A DNA stretch of 64,000 nt, from assembly GCA_000828835.1 (NCBI GenBank), contig AP014633.1, forward strand, positions 3,410,001 through 3,474,000, read 5' to 3'. Positions 51,001 through 59,611 of the stretch are shown piece by piece. The translations under genes and the position numbers were made by a program. This stretch comes from Thioploca ingrica (GTDB lineage: Bacteria; Pseudomonadota; Gammaproteobacteria; Beggiatoales; Beggiatoaceae). The notes under the pieces were generated by a model. That model had not been told where the DNA came from and searched no databases. It was given only the letters and a program-made list of their open reading frames with translations. Numbering within the stretch: position 1 is the first letter of the stretch; every line of letters starts with the position of its first letter.

Positions 51001-53771
51001 TCTACCCGAGCTTGCCCCGAAGTAACTGCTTTAGCTCGTAAAGGAATCACATGTCCTGGTAATTCAGCATGGCTTAACTTGATAATTAACTCGGCTTGTT
51101 TTTCGCCTGGTGAAGTAGGTGTAAAGGTGGTAGTGAAACCACAGTAAGAATAATATTCTTTACCCCCCCAATTAGAGTTATAACACCAACCCTTTTTAAC
51201 ATTGAACTCAGTCGCATTTTTACCCATCACTCCAATCGATTCTATCTGTAATTGTTCATCACAACCTTGAATTGCTGTGAAACCAACTGTTTGGTTCAAG
51301 GTGAGGGAATCACCAACTAGAGTAACACCAAAATTAGGTTCAGGGTATGAAAAGAATTGTTTTGGGGTATCCGATTGAGGAGTATCCGAACAACCGATAC
51401 CACTGATGGGAACTTGGAGCGTTTCGGTAGTACTTGGTAAAGTTAATTTAGTGGATTTAATACCTTCTGTTTGGGGTTGAAAATTAACAGATACTTGGCA
51501 AGTCTTGGTTGGTGCAAGGGGTTTATTAGAACAAGTATCATTATTGAGAGAAAATTCGGTAATGTCGGTCAAGGCAAGTTGTGTTAATTGTGCATCGATA
51601 TTGCCTGTATTAAAAACATTGAAGGTTTGGCTGGTAATTTCCCCTAAATTAGTTTTCTCAAAGTCGTGGGATTTTGGACTTACTCCAAGTCTAGACTGTG
51701 TATGCCCGCTAGCGTGTATGGTAAGCGGCGGTGCTGGCAAATCTTCATGATTTAAAAACTTGAAGGTTAATTCGGCTTGTTTATCTCCAGCGGAAGTGGG
51801 CGTGAAAACAATGTTAAATTGACAGTTGGAATAGGACTGAATACCTGCTTTAGAATAATCACACGTCATCTCTCGAAGACTAAACTCAGCGGCATGTTCA
51901 CCAACCACTTCAATCTTGTCTATATATAATTCCTCACCACAACCTTGAATCGCTGTCAAATTCACGGTTTGATTTAAAATCATGGAATTACCAACCCAAA
52001 CTGTACCAAAATTGGGTGACTTCGGGTAGGGATTAAAGACTTGTTGAAAAGTAATTGAGCAACCGGTACCACCGATTGGAATTTGAAGCGTTTCGGTTTG
52101 ACTGGGTAAGGTAAGTTTAGTGATTTTAGTCCCGACGGATTGCGGTTGAAAATTGACATCAACTTGGCAGGTACTGGCGGGTGCGATCGGCGCATTAGAA
52201 CACGTATCGTTGCTAAGAGAAAATTCAGTGGCATTAGTTAAAGCTAACGGTTTCAATTGCACTTTATCACTACCCGTATTTGAGATAGTGAAAGTTTGGC
52301 TATTGATCTCACCTAAAGCGATATTCCAAAAGTTATGGAGTTTCGGATCCACTTTGATTGCGGAATTACCGAGTTGGCAATTGGCACAATACAGGATGGC
52401 ATCACCGACCGCAAAGGCATCACCTTCTGGGCTTATCCACAGTCCATTAAGCAGAGCGGGCATCTCAGTCATTTCTGTCCAACGATTGCCATCGTAGTGG
52501 AGAATAAGACCATCCCAATTTGAGGCAAATACATCCACGTTAGAATTACCCCAAACCCCCGTCAGACGTGCCTCTGTGCCACCACTATCCATCGCGGTCC
52601 AAGTTTGGCCATCATAGTGAAGAATCGTACCCTTATCTCCTACCGCAAAGACATCATTGCCCGCATTACCCCAAACGCGGCTCAGATTAGCAGAAATTCG
52701 ACTGTTCATGGTTGCCCAGCGGCTGCCATTGTATTGGAGAATCGTACCGCTATCTCCGACTGCAAATACCTCACGGCTAGAATTACTCCAGATACTAGTC
52801 AGTTTGGCAGAGGTTCCACTGGTCATCGGTTTCCAACGGCTGCCATCGTAGCGAAGAATTGTACCGTTATCGCCTACCGTGAACACTTCACTACTAGAAT
52901 TACCCCCAATTCCATTTAGATTAGAAGTAGTTCCACTGTCCATTCCCGTCCAATTATTGCCATCGTACTGAATAATTTCACCTTCCCCAACTCGCCCACC
53001 AACCGCAAATACTTCACTGCTGGATGTGCCCCAAATACCTTTCAGATAAAACGGACTGCCGCTATTCATGGTAGTCCATTTATTACCATCATAGTGAAAA
53101 ACTTGGTTACTATTGCCTATGGCGAATACATCCTGACTAGAAGTACCCCAGATATCATTAAGATAAACGTAATCTCCACGTTTCATGGTGTTCCAAAGGC
53201 TACCATCATAATGGAGAATCGTATCACCATTCCCAACGACAAACACATCACGGCTAGAACTGCCCCAAACATCATTGAGATAATAATTAGCACCCGCCTC
53301 CATCGGGGTCCAATTACTACCATCGTAGTGGAGGAGGATACCGCCACCGCCTACCGCAAAAACGTCACTGCTGGAACTACCCCAGATTCTCGATAGTGGT
53401 AAAGCAGTTCCACTATCCATCGTTTTCCAACTACTACCATCATAATGAAGAATAACACCGCCATCTGCTAATGCAAAGACATCACGGCTGGAACTGCCCC
53501 AGATGCTATGAATTGATGTGGAAATGCCACTATTCAGGATTGACCAATCCTTACCATTATAGTGAAGAATAGTACCTTGATCGCCGACCACAAACACATC
53601 GTTGCTGGAACTACCCCAAATGGCCTTAAGAGAAAGGCTGGTGCCACTATTCATAGCACTCCAAGTTTGGCCATCATAATGGAAAAGAGTCCCTCCATCG
53701 CCTACCGCAAATAAATTGCGACTGGAACTGCCCCAAACGCCAGAAAATGGATATACCGTCCCACTATTCAT
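48027..53771 (-). CDS. Giant beta-propeller/choice-of-anchor surface protein, main part
   Basis: A 1,914-residue frame continuing the 53835-54089 fragment after an in-frame TGA. It begins with about twelve 40-residue propeller repeats (WGSSSRDVFAVGDGGTLFHY type). From about 470 there are four or five ASH/choice-of-anchor-D-like beta domains (FTISNTGSDKVQLKPLALT... CQVDVNFQPQ). A G8-like region follows (ITVKSAQSGRWDTPATWSTS), then a glycine-rich stretch, a Pro/Gly/Ser/Asn linker (around 1490-1540) and a distinct C-terminal domain (TLESNAKVAGGQLAGTIDNQ type repeats). It has no membrane anchor beyond the signal on the upstream fragment. Surface or secreted adhesin-like function is likely; the exact role is unknown. 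Confidence 0.8.
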   Translation of the reverse strand: MNSGTVYPFSGVWGSSSRNLFAVGDGGTLFHYDGQTWSAMNSGTSLSLKAIWGSSSNDVFVVGDQGTILHYNGKDWSILNSGISTSIHSIWGSSSRDVFALADGGVILHYDGSSWKTMDSGTALPLSRIWGSSSSDVFAVGGGGILLHYDGSNWTPMEAGANYYLNDVWGSSSRDVFVVGNGDTILHYDGSLWNTMKRGDYVYLNDIWGTSSQDVFAIGNSNQVFHYDGNKWTTMNSGSPFYLKGIWGTSSSEVFAVGGRVGEGEIIQYDGNNWTGMDSGTTSNLNGIGGNSSSEVFTVGDNGTILRYDGSRWKPMTSGTSAKLTSIWSNSSREVFAVGDSGTILQYNGSRWATMNSRISANLSRVWGNAGNDVFAVGDKGTILHYDGQTWTAMDSGGTEARLTGVWGNSNVDVFASNWDGLILHYDGNRWTEMTEMPALLNGLWISPEGDAFAVGDAILYCANCQLGNSAIKVDPKLHNFWNIALGEINSQTFTISNTGSDKVQLKPLALTNATEFSLSNDTCSNAPIAPASTCQVDVNFQPQSVGTKITKLTLPSQTETLQIPIGGTGCSITFQQVFNPYPKSPNFGTVWVGNSMILNQTVNLTAIQGCGEELYIDKIEVVGEHAAEFSLREMTCDYSKAGIQSYSNCQFNIVFTPTSAGDKQAELTFKFLNHEDLPAPPLTIHASGHTQSRLGVSPKSHDFEKTNLGEITSQTFNVFNTGNIDAQLTQLALTDITEFSLNNDTCSNKPLAPTKTCQVSVNFQPQTEGIKSTKLTLPSTTETLQVPISGIGCSDTPQSDTPKQFFSYPEPNFGVTLVGDSLTLNQTVGFTAIQGCDEQLQIESIGVMGKNATEFNVKKGWCYNSNWGGKEYYSYCGFTTTFTPTSPGEKQAELIIKLSHAELPGHVIPLRAKAVTSGQARVELTPKEYDFGTILLNHNLAKLQYFIFKNTGELSLKMGNIVLVEEQPTEWWGWRNWWWCTNYDILTPGAQCDVEVQFSPTSAGQKQARLTVTAGNLTEKALLKGIAEEPKDCSDANITVKSAQSGRWDTPATWSTSKVPTATDVVRINQGHTVTGQAFAQVRTLCIQEGGVLESADEMGTPLQIQATDYLENKSVIRGKNGANQTKPTCSNWEIGTAGCAQPGANVTLKVAVINRGDWWWWRNESGGPILNTGKIIAGKGGDGSQYGAPGGVVNILGNNVTNTNLIQAGDGGSILGTDNGEGGQGGFTEISSRLGGYGHLYNQNSAKILSGNGGNCNNPQSQQTGGRGGNVVLISSYIYNQGGITKAGTGGKECTINGKDGDLITDPNVISLAGAATQVSGGNIAIYGGNDWTLDLSNLTGTVVEATGDITLAVGKDGLIDFRNSTGKILKANGEVQIFANNILLDPKKTVLDYIEAKNVVLGPSRLLRNVSLTGPGKLFGKPGDTLPIQLILANNGPEDDSYLVTATDSTGQNLGQLPQPVPVKGLETVNVEINTVVPATNPIILTATSQADPKTVATAAVFVEPAPVTTDNSIPNPNEPGSTQPDGSIKPSEPGTEGTGTVINPNEPSSGETGSNPNPEPPVVNPDAMVVVTPSLNTCPSTFGAIIDWMCLNHGQVLTDATLESNAKVAGGQLAGTIDNQGFVSQVTIQPDTILTGGKLSGYIVNQGTLRDFEFVGAQVVGGTLAGQVVNNSFMGGVFKDVHLAADTHLLGGYLQGEIQGDPAAPALLEDLTIQSGSHLAYVKIGKNVTWSAEVVFEDNVQFVEPTTYCNPTRLADIVPLLPRLDTMVLGKSIEVCSQFGGGLATDGKLFQQQLTVTRADLVEVMGRIAPDLRQVSQVVEWVLSAAYRAVETESPLYFMVDTQGKVLPWDGDVSDLVAFKEQVTLESVQSIRLYRGKFPAKGKLEIQFGYRLADGTVVLNAQPLEVMVLE

Positions 53772-53834
53772 AGTTGTCCAAGTATTACCATCATAGTGAA
53801 GGATCGTACCTTCGACTCCTACCGCAAATACATC

Positions 53835-54089
53835 TCAACCAGAACTACCCCAGAGACCATAAAGGTTAGAGACAGTTCCAGTGTCCATTTCCTTCCAATT
53901 GACTCCATCATAATGAAAAATGACACCGTGATGTCCTAAAGTAAATACGTCGTTTTTAGCACTTCCCCATACCGCTTGAAATTGAATTGAACGACTTTGT
54001 ACCTCCCACTCCGCCGCCTGAACTACGGAAAGAAAAAGAAATAGATTTAACCAGATAAATAAAAAACTACTGACATAACGTTTCATCAT
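53835..54089 (-). CDS. N-terminal fragment of the giant propeller protein
   Basis: An 84-residue frame with a good signal peptide (YVSSFLFIWLNLFLFLSVVQA) and the first two propeller repeats (VWGSAKNDVFTLGHHGVIFH...). It ends at TGA (53835-53837), where other repeats have SSRDVF: the reading is SSG-stop-DVFAVG. A single C-to-T change of CGA accounts for it. The same frame resumes in the downstream ORF (stop and next ATG in phase). Read through, the protein would be 2,020 residues from 54089 to 48027. Confidence 0.85.
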   Translation of the reverse strand: MMKRYVSSFLFIWLNLFLFLSVVQAAEWEVQSRSIQFQAVWGSAKNDVFTLGHHGVIFHYDGVNWKEMDTGTVSNLYGLWGSSG

Positions 54090-54403
54090 GGATTTTTCCT
54101 TTGTAAACCCAGCCTACCGATATTTTCTATCAACTTGACTATCGCCAACCTTGCGGAGCGGCAAAAGTTTTAGCTGATCAGTATTAAGTATTGTCTAAAA
54201 TAGGCGATTTGTCATGTTAGTTAAGAAATTTGCTTGTGGGAATTTGACGAAAGTTTGGTAGGTATGCATTGCCCACCTCGATGAAGATGAGTGATGGCAA
54301 TGGTTGGGGTGCGGTGCACATCCTACGCGAGCTTGGCTAACAGACATTCTCAAATTCCATTGGAGAACGAGAGCAAAGACACGGCTCATTCCATTACGGG
54401 TTG
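54090..54403. other. Intergenic region with degenerate repeat arms
   Basis: No gene is seen in these 314 bases. They contain the upstream region of the giant propeller gene and, at about 54260-54345, degenerate palindromic arms of the GGTGGGCAATGC / GCATTGCCCACC and GGTGCGGTGCACATCCTAC types. Confidence 0.4.
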
Positions 54404-55519
54404 TTATTTGGGAAGTTCCTCAAAAACGTTGGTCCAAACGTTGAGCACTTGGCCACCACCCGCTTGCTTACCAGTTTCGATGGCTTTGACGACAGCTAAT
54501 TTTTCCATGTCTAACTTGTAGAGATTGCCGTCTTTTTCATTGGAAACATAACCCCATTTGCTATCCTTGGTGAAGGCGATGTGACCCATGCGACCCGTGC
54601 CGATTTTAAGGTCTTTGACGGTTTTAAGTTGCGCTATATCGATGATTGTGATGACATTGTTGCCGTAGTTGGTTACTACCGCGTATTGTCCGTCGGGGCT
54701 GTTATAAGTGTGGCCAACCCCGTTGCTGGCGGTGGTGAGGCGATGAACGAGTTGTTTGGTTGCAGCGTCAAAAAAAGCCACTTCCCGCCCACGACTGTCT
54801 TTACTGGGGCCACGATTTAAGACCATGAATAATTTACCATCTTGAGTAAAGTTACCATGATGCGCTTCCACCACTTCCTCGCCGATTAAGGGCATCTCCA
54901 TTTGAGCAATGATTGGCATTTCTGGCTTAGTTAGGTCATAGACGATGATGCCCGGTTTCGCACTATTGCTACCCTCATGCACCAGCCAAAGTTCTCTTGC
55001 ATCTGGACTAGGCACAAGGTAATGAGGCGCACTAGGCACAGCGAGGGTTTTCACGCTCCAGTCTTGTGTATCTATGACTACTAAGCGATTATCCACCCGA
55101 TCTACCGCAAAAAACCGCCGTGAATCCAAACTCCAAGCGTTGTGCATGGAAGTTACTCCCGTGGGGTTTGGATTTGACACGTCCAGATCAATATTTTTGA
55201 TGATTTCATCGGTAACCGCGTCGATAAAGGTATGTCGCAACTTGCCGCCATCCAACCCCCAATGATTGATACCGACCCATTTGCTGTCGGGGCTAACTAA
55301 GCCGTGTTTGGGACGATTACCCGTTTCAAGGCGTTTAAGCACTTTCTTGCCATCTAAATCGATGACGACCACTTCTTTCTGCCCTTCGGCGGCGCAACTC
55401 ACATAGACTTTTTTAGCATCCGGTGTGGTCGTGCCAAGCGAACCGCCTTTACAAGTGTCTAAGTCGGCAACGACAGCATCTGTTTGTGGATTTACGAGAT
55501 AAGCATCAGCAATTCTCAA
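54404..55519 (-). pseudogene. Cytochrome d1-like beta-propeller protein, 5' end removed by an IS
   Basis: A 371-residue YVTN-type beta-propeller resembling the d1 domain of NirS/NirF relatives: TPDAKKVYVSCAAEGQKEVV, VSPDSKWVGINHWGLDGGKL, the EVVEAHHGNFTQDGKLFMVL blade and GVGHTYNSPDGQYAVVTNYG. It lacks a signal peptide and starts only at a TTG inside the terminal inverted repeat of an IS (the inverted repeat begins at 55515), with a stop codon in frame just upstream. The original N-terminus therefore seems to have been cut off by the insertion. The 5' part is not found in the window. Confidence 0.75.
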
Positions 55520-56926
55520 GTTAAAACCATTATAATATATATGTTATTTTGTCACTGACCGGAAAACAAGCCATGGCAACCCGAAAATTGAAAGTGTCAA
55601 CGAAACCAACGTCATTTACGGCCCGCAATCTGATTAACCAGACCCGCACCCTTGTTAGGGAATTGCCGGATGTTCGTAAGAAGAAGACCGCCAACCATCT
55701 CAACTACGCCATTTCCGAGGCGGCGTTAAGTGCATTTTCAGGGTTTTTCACCCAAAGTCCGTCGTGGTTAGACTACCAAACGCGAATGCAAAAAAGACTG
55801 GGAAAAAACCAGGCCCAATCCATTTTGGGCATCCATCAAATTCCCAGTGCCAATCAAATCCGCAACCTTCTTGACCCGGGTTTCCTTTGATTAAGGAGAT
55901 TAACGATGGCTTATACCAAAACGGTTATTTGAACTCGCGGCGTTCTATCAATAGTACATTATTGCTGGCGATTGATGGTACGGACTTCTTTTCTTCTCAG
56001 AAAATCTCTTGCCCTTGCGGTCACCAACAAACCCTCAACCACGGCAAGAAGCTCTATCGGCATAGTGCCATTACACCCGTTATCGTTGCTCCGGGCTGTT
56101 CACATGTCGTGCCGCTACCACCAGAGTTCATTACACCGCCGGAGGGGCCTGATAAACCAGACGGAGAACTCACTGCTGCCAAGCGATGGTTAAACACTTG
56201 GGGAGAGCATTATTCCGCTTGGAGCATCACTATTTTGGGTGATGACCTCTATAGTCATCAGCCCGTTAGGAGGCTATTAAGTATGGCTTTGAGGTTCTAG
56301 CGGTTTGCAAACCCAGTTCCCATCCATTGTTGTCCGAGTGGATAACCGATTTCGAGCGTGGTGGACACCTTCGAGAAATCGAGCGTACCCGTTGGGAGGG
56401 TAAGCAGCGTTTGACTGAGCATTACCGTTATATCAATCAAGTGCCGCTACGCGATGGCGATGAGGCTTTGATGCTTAACTGGTGCCAAGTCACCATCACC
56501 AATGCCAAAGGCGAAGTGACGTACCACAATGCTTGGGTCATGACCCCCTTGATTATCGATGAAACCGGGGCTAAGATGGTCACCGCTGGACGTACTCGTT
56601 GGAAAATCGAAAATGAAACCCACCACGTACTCAAAAATAATGGCTATCACTTTGACCATAACTTTGGACACGGCAAACCGCCTCTCTCTAATTGGTTCGC
56701 TACCCTGATGTTGCTCAGCTTTTTACTCCACCCGACGCTTGATTGGATGGATACGGCATATCATACCGTATGTCATTTACTCCCTTCTCGCCAGACCTTT
56801 GTTGAGCATTTGCGGGCGTTGCTTCAGGATATTCCTTTCAATAGTTGGGAACCGGTGATGAGGTTTATGTTTAATGCCCTAGATGGCGAAACCATACCCG
56901 ACTTAACTAAAGGGACTTAACTTGAG
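55515..56926 (+). mobile_element. Insertion sequence, about 1.4 kb, decayed transposase
   Basis: The ends are CTCAAGTTAAAACC (55515) and, as reverse complement of the right end, CTCAAGTTAAGTCC (to 56926). These inverted repeats differ at two positions. The transposase reading frame is broken in two places. No target duplication could be seen, because the right end joins directly to an IS1-like element. Confidence 0.78.
55573..56920 (+). pseudogene. DDE transposase with two frameshifts
   Basis: Three successive frames together encode one transposase of about 450 residues. The first (from ATG 55573) ends ...QIRNLLDPGFL. A second frame (IKEINDGLYQNGYLNSRRSI, then LLAIDGTDFF with a DDE-type aspartate) ends at 56300. 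The third frame from about 56270 reads FEVLAVCKPSSHPLL and holds GRTRWKIENETHHVLKNNGY with the late glutamate. The C-terminal pattern (RWKIEN.. HNFGHG) suggests an IS4-related or ISNCY-type transposase, not assigned further. Both shifts are the -1 type, so one programmed event is possible but two make decay more likely. Confidence 0.75.
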
Positions 56927-57706
56927 GGTAGTGTTCCTAAAGTAGTGATTTATTATAATGAAAGATGAAATACCTAATTGCACCGATATGGTTTGCTCGC
57001 TTTTTAGAGAAAGCCAGCGTTTTTCTCCCTAAACGAGAAATTCTCTGTCGTAACGTATTGTTAAACCTCTCAATATGATTAGTCTTGCCACTCTTTTTTT
57101 CCACGACACGATGACGTTTAATTGGGAATACCTTGCGATAGGCTTCCCAAGCGTCGGTATAAATTACCGCACCCTGACGATAAACTGGCGGCAAAGAACG
57201 CCATAACCCTAGGGCACCCGCTGCGTCTCGTTGACCAACAAACTGCCCAACAATTTGACGGCTATGGGTCTCTAACGCTAACCATAACCATTGTTTATTT
57301 CGTTTTGACCCAACAAAACTCCACCTCTCGTCACATTCGATTGATAGGCTGCCTTTTTTTTATCACTCAACGGCTTAGGCTGTTCTATCACCTGACGGGA
57401 TTTGATATTAACATAATTCTGTATCCAACTTAGGGCAATTCCGGTGATTCGATGGATACCCCGTAAGGAAATTTTTTCGCAACGGCATTTATCGATTAAT
57501 TGTCGGCTTTCCTCACTAATTCGCTTTTTAGTGGGGTTTTCTACAAATTGTCGACCACAAGCTTGGCATTTATATTTCGGTTTGCCCTTGTGAATACTGC
57601 CATTTTTAACAATTTTCTCATTTTGACAACGGGGACAATTCATTCAATATTCCTTATTTTTATAAATGAGGTACTATTTTAGCATCACTACTTTAGGAAC
57701 ACTACC
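56927..57706 (-). mobile_element. IS1 family insertion sequence
   Basis: Perfect inverted repeats of 23 bases: GGTAGTGTTCCTAAAGTAGT at 56927 and its complement ACTACTTTAGGAACACTACC ending at 57706. The outer sequence GGTxxTG resembles IS1 ends. It begins exactly where the neighbouring IS ends (56926/56927). No 8-9-bp target duplication was seen (ACTTGAG on the left against AAGATTTG on the right). Confidence 0.88.
56937..57643 (-). CDS. IS1 transposase InsAB', joined by -1 frameshift
   Basis: InsA (57643-57278) has the zinc-ribbon CPRCQNEKI...CQACGRQFVE and a helix-turn-helix (LRGIHRITGIALSWIQNYVN). InsB (overlapping, to 56937) holds the catalytic domain: ECDERWSFVGSKRNKQWLWL (first Asp), VIYTDAWEAY (second Asp) and HIERFNNTLRQRISRLGRKT (Glu). 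The frames meet at eight adenines on the minus strand (57354-57361), where a -1 slip converts ...DKKKAAY to ...DKKKGSLSIECDE. This is the classic position and style of IS1 programmed frameshifting, so the transposase may be fully functional. Confidence 0.85.
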
Positions 57707-57846
57707 AAGATTTGTATTAAATAATATTTTCAGATTAAATTGCGAAATAAATGGCTATACTTTCTCGTTGATAAATCGGCTATAATCTCCAACTACTCGA
57801 GAAATAATGGTGCAAACAAATTTACTCCCATGAAGAAAAGATAACA

Positions 57847-57966
57847 ATGAAAAATAAAGTAAATAATAAACTGATTTTACAAATGAAAAATGTGCTACTT
57901 AAGTACTTTCTAAACCGATACTATAAAATTAAGAGAAATAGCAAATTATCGGCAATACTAGGATAA
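57847..57966 (+). CDS. Possible short ORF, 39 codons
   Basis: ATG to TAA reading MKNKVNNKLILQMKNVLLKY with a basic tail. It lies in the otherwise empty AT-rich region 57707-58073 between the IS1 element and the thioesterase gene. There is no clear ribosome binding site or family, so it may be chance. The rest of the gap shows only an AT-rich upstream region for the thioesterase gene. Confidence 0.2.
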   Translation: MKNKVNNKLILQMKNVLLKYFLNRYYKIKRNSKLSAILG

Positions 57967-58073
57967 GAGATGATTATTGCTAGCACAGTTATTACCTTTC
58001 AATCAATTGCATGCCCTTGTTGGTATTTGCCATTTTAGTTAGTAGGTAAGTAGTAGAACCATAGGAATACCAC

Positions 58074-58496
58074 ATGTATTATGAGTGGCACCATATTGTA
58101 ACTTTTGAGGAAACCAATTTAGTTGGTAATGTTTATTATGCTAACCATATTCGCTGGCAGGGTCGTTGCCGAGAGCTATTTTTAAAAGAACATGTTCCCG
58201 AGGTATTGGAACAATTAAGTAAAGACTTGGTGATGGTAACCACTCGCGTGTCCTGCGAGTATTTTAATGAACTGTTTGCCTTTGATGAAGTCATTTTGCA
58301 AATGCGGGCAGGTAGTATTACTTCGAGTCGGATTGTCATGTTATTCGACTACTTGCGTAAAGAAGCACAAGGAGAAGAACTTATTGCTCGCGGCGAACAA
58401 CAAGTCGCCTGCATGTTAAAAGGACATTGGGCAATGGTGCCTGCTCCCGTACCGAAATCATTGCGAGAAGCTTTGCTTCCCTATCTATCCAATTAA
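58074..58496 (+). CDS. Hotdog-fold thioesterase, enediyne-type (4HBT)
   Basis: A 140-residue hotdog thioesterase. The N-terminal block VTFEETNLVGNVYYANHIRW plus QGRCRELF is the distinctive pattern of the thioesterases that release polyene products of enediyne polyketide synthases, though related hydrolases exist outside such clusters. The rest has the strands CEYFNELFAFDEVILQMRAG and a C-terminal AKGHWAMVP-like strand. No polyketide synthase gene is nearby. It stands alone, so its substrate is open (acyl-CoA or acyl-ACP). Confidence 0.8.
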   Translation: MYYEWHHIVTFEETNLVGNVYYANHIRWQGRCRELFLKEHVPEVLEQLSKDLVMVTTRVSCEYFNELFAFDEVILQMRAGSITSSRIVMLFDYLRKEAQGEELIARGEQQVACMLKGHWAMVPAPVPKSLREALLPYLSN

Positions 58497-58525
58497 TCGT
58501 TATAAAAGGACTTTATTTTATTGTT

Positions 58526-59494
58526 ATGAAAGGACTTTATTTTAATGCCATACTGGCCATTATGGTATGGACGGCCTGGTTTTACTTAGCTGGACCTAAC
58601 CCCTGGATTTATATTCAAGAATATTGGCAAGTCTCAGTGACGATGATATTCGGCTCCCTGATTGCGGGTGCCACTAGCGAAGGCGGTGGTGCAGTAGCCT
58701 TTCCTGTTTTCACTAAACTGTTACACATTAACCCCACAGACGCTAAAGTTTTTTCGTTGGCAATTCAAAGTATTGGTATGACTTCCGCTTCCCTAGTGAT
58801 TGTGTACCTCGGTATCAAAGTAGAATGGCGGGTTATTCTCTGGGCCAGTTTAGGTGGCGCATTGAGTATTATTCCGAGTTCAATGTGGCTTGCCCCACTG
58901 TTACCACCACCCGTATTGAAAATGTCATTTACCGCGATGATTACTAGTTTTGCTCTCACCTTATTTGTCCTTAATCGTCGAGAAGAGCGACTCTGTCATG
59001 ATGATTTACCGCTTATTAGGACACAAGAGAAAGCCATACTGATAGGAGCCGGTTTTTTAGGTGGTATCATGAGTGGCTTGGTAGGAACCGGGATTGATAT
59101 CGTTACTTTTTCGTTTATCGTGTTACTCTTTCGGCTCAGCGAAAAGGTGGGTACGCCTACTTCGGTTATTTTAATGTCGATCAACACCTTGATTGGTTTT
59201 GCTTTACACAGTTTAGTATTGGAAAAATTTACTCCCCAGGTACAAGCCTATTGGTTCGCGGCCATGCCAATTGTGGTGATTGGTGCGCCGGTGGGTGCCA
59301 TGATTTGTAATTTGTTAAACCGTATCGTCATTGCCAGAATTCTAATTCTGCTCATTACCTTTGAGCTAATTACTTCGTTGTGGCTCATCCCATTAACACC
59401 ACTGGTTATGACAACCAGCTTAACGATTTTTATCCTATTTTCCGGTCTATATTATTGGATGTATCGTATTCAGACTTATGAACCAATTGGTTGA
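58526..59494 (+). CDS. TauE/SafE family permease (candidate sulfite exporter)
   Basis: A 322-residue membrane protein with eight or nine helices. I take the ATG at 58526; the open frame continues upstream to 58427 within the thioesterase gene but would add a non-hydrophobic tail. The family pattern is seen as SLIAGATSEGGGAVAFPVFT near 40-60 (the first TauE repeat), and its second repeat GAGFLGGIMSGLVGTGIDIV near 180-200. Family members export sulfite/sulfonates, which would suit a sulfur oxidiser, but other anions are possible. A duplicated AAAGGACTTTATTTT precedes the start. Confidence 0.85.
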   Translation: MKGLYFNAILAIMVWTAWFYLAGPNPWIYIQEYWQVSVTMIFGSLIAGATSEGGGAVAFPVFTKLLHINPTDAKVFSLAIQSIGMTSASLVIVYLGIKVEWRVILWASLGGALSIIPSSMWLAPLLPPPVLKMSFTAMITSFALTLFVLNRREERLCHDDLPLIRTQEKAILIGAGFLGGIMSGLVGTGIDIVTFSFIVLLFRLSEKVGTPTSVILMSINTLIGFALHSLVLEKFTPQVQAYWFAAMPIVVIGAPVGAMICNLLNRIVIARILILLITFELITSLWLIPLTPLVMTTSLTIFILFSGLYYWMYRIQTYEPIG

Positions 59495-59611
59495 AATCCA
59501 ATTTGACGGGTAATGTTGTAGGGACAAGACTTGTAGGTTTGCACTTTTGCCACTGATTACCCGTCATCATTAACTTAACACAGCACTCGTGAATATTATC
59601 AATCAGTAAAA

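Noticed and set aside
52153..53396. Plus-strand ORFs opposite the giant propeller gene
   Set aside because: They are the antisense of the repetitive minus-strand propeller and ASH sequence and repeat in step with it, so they are shadows.
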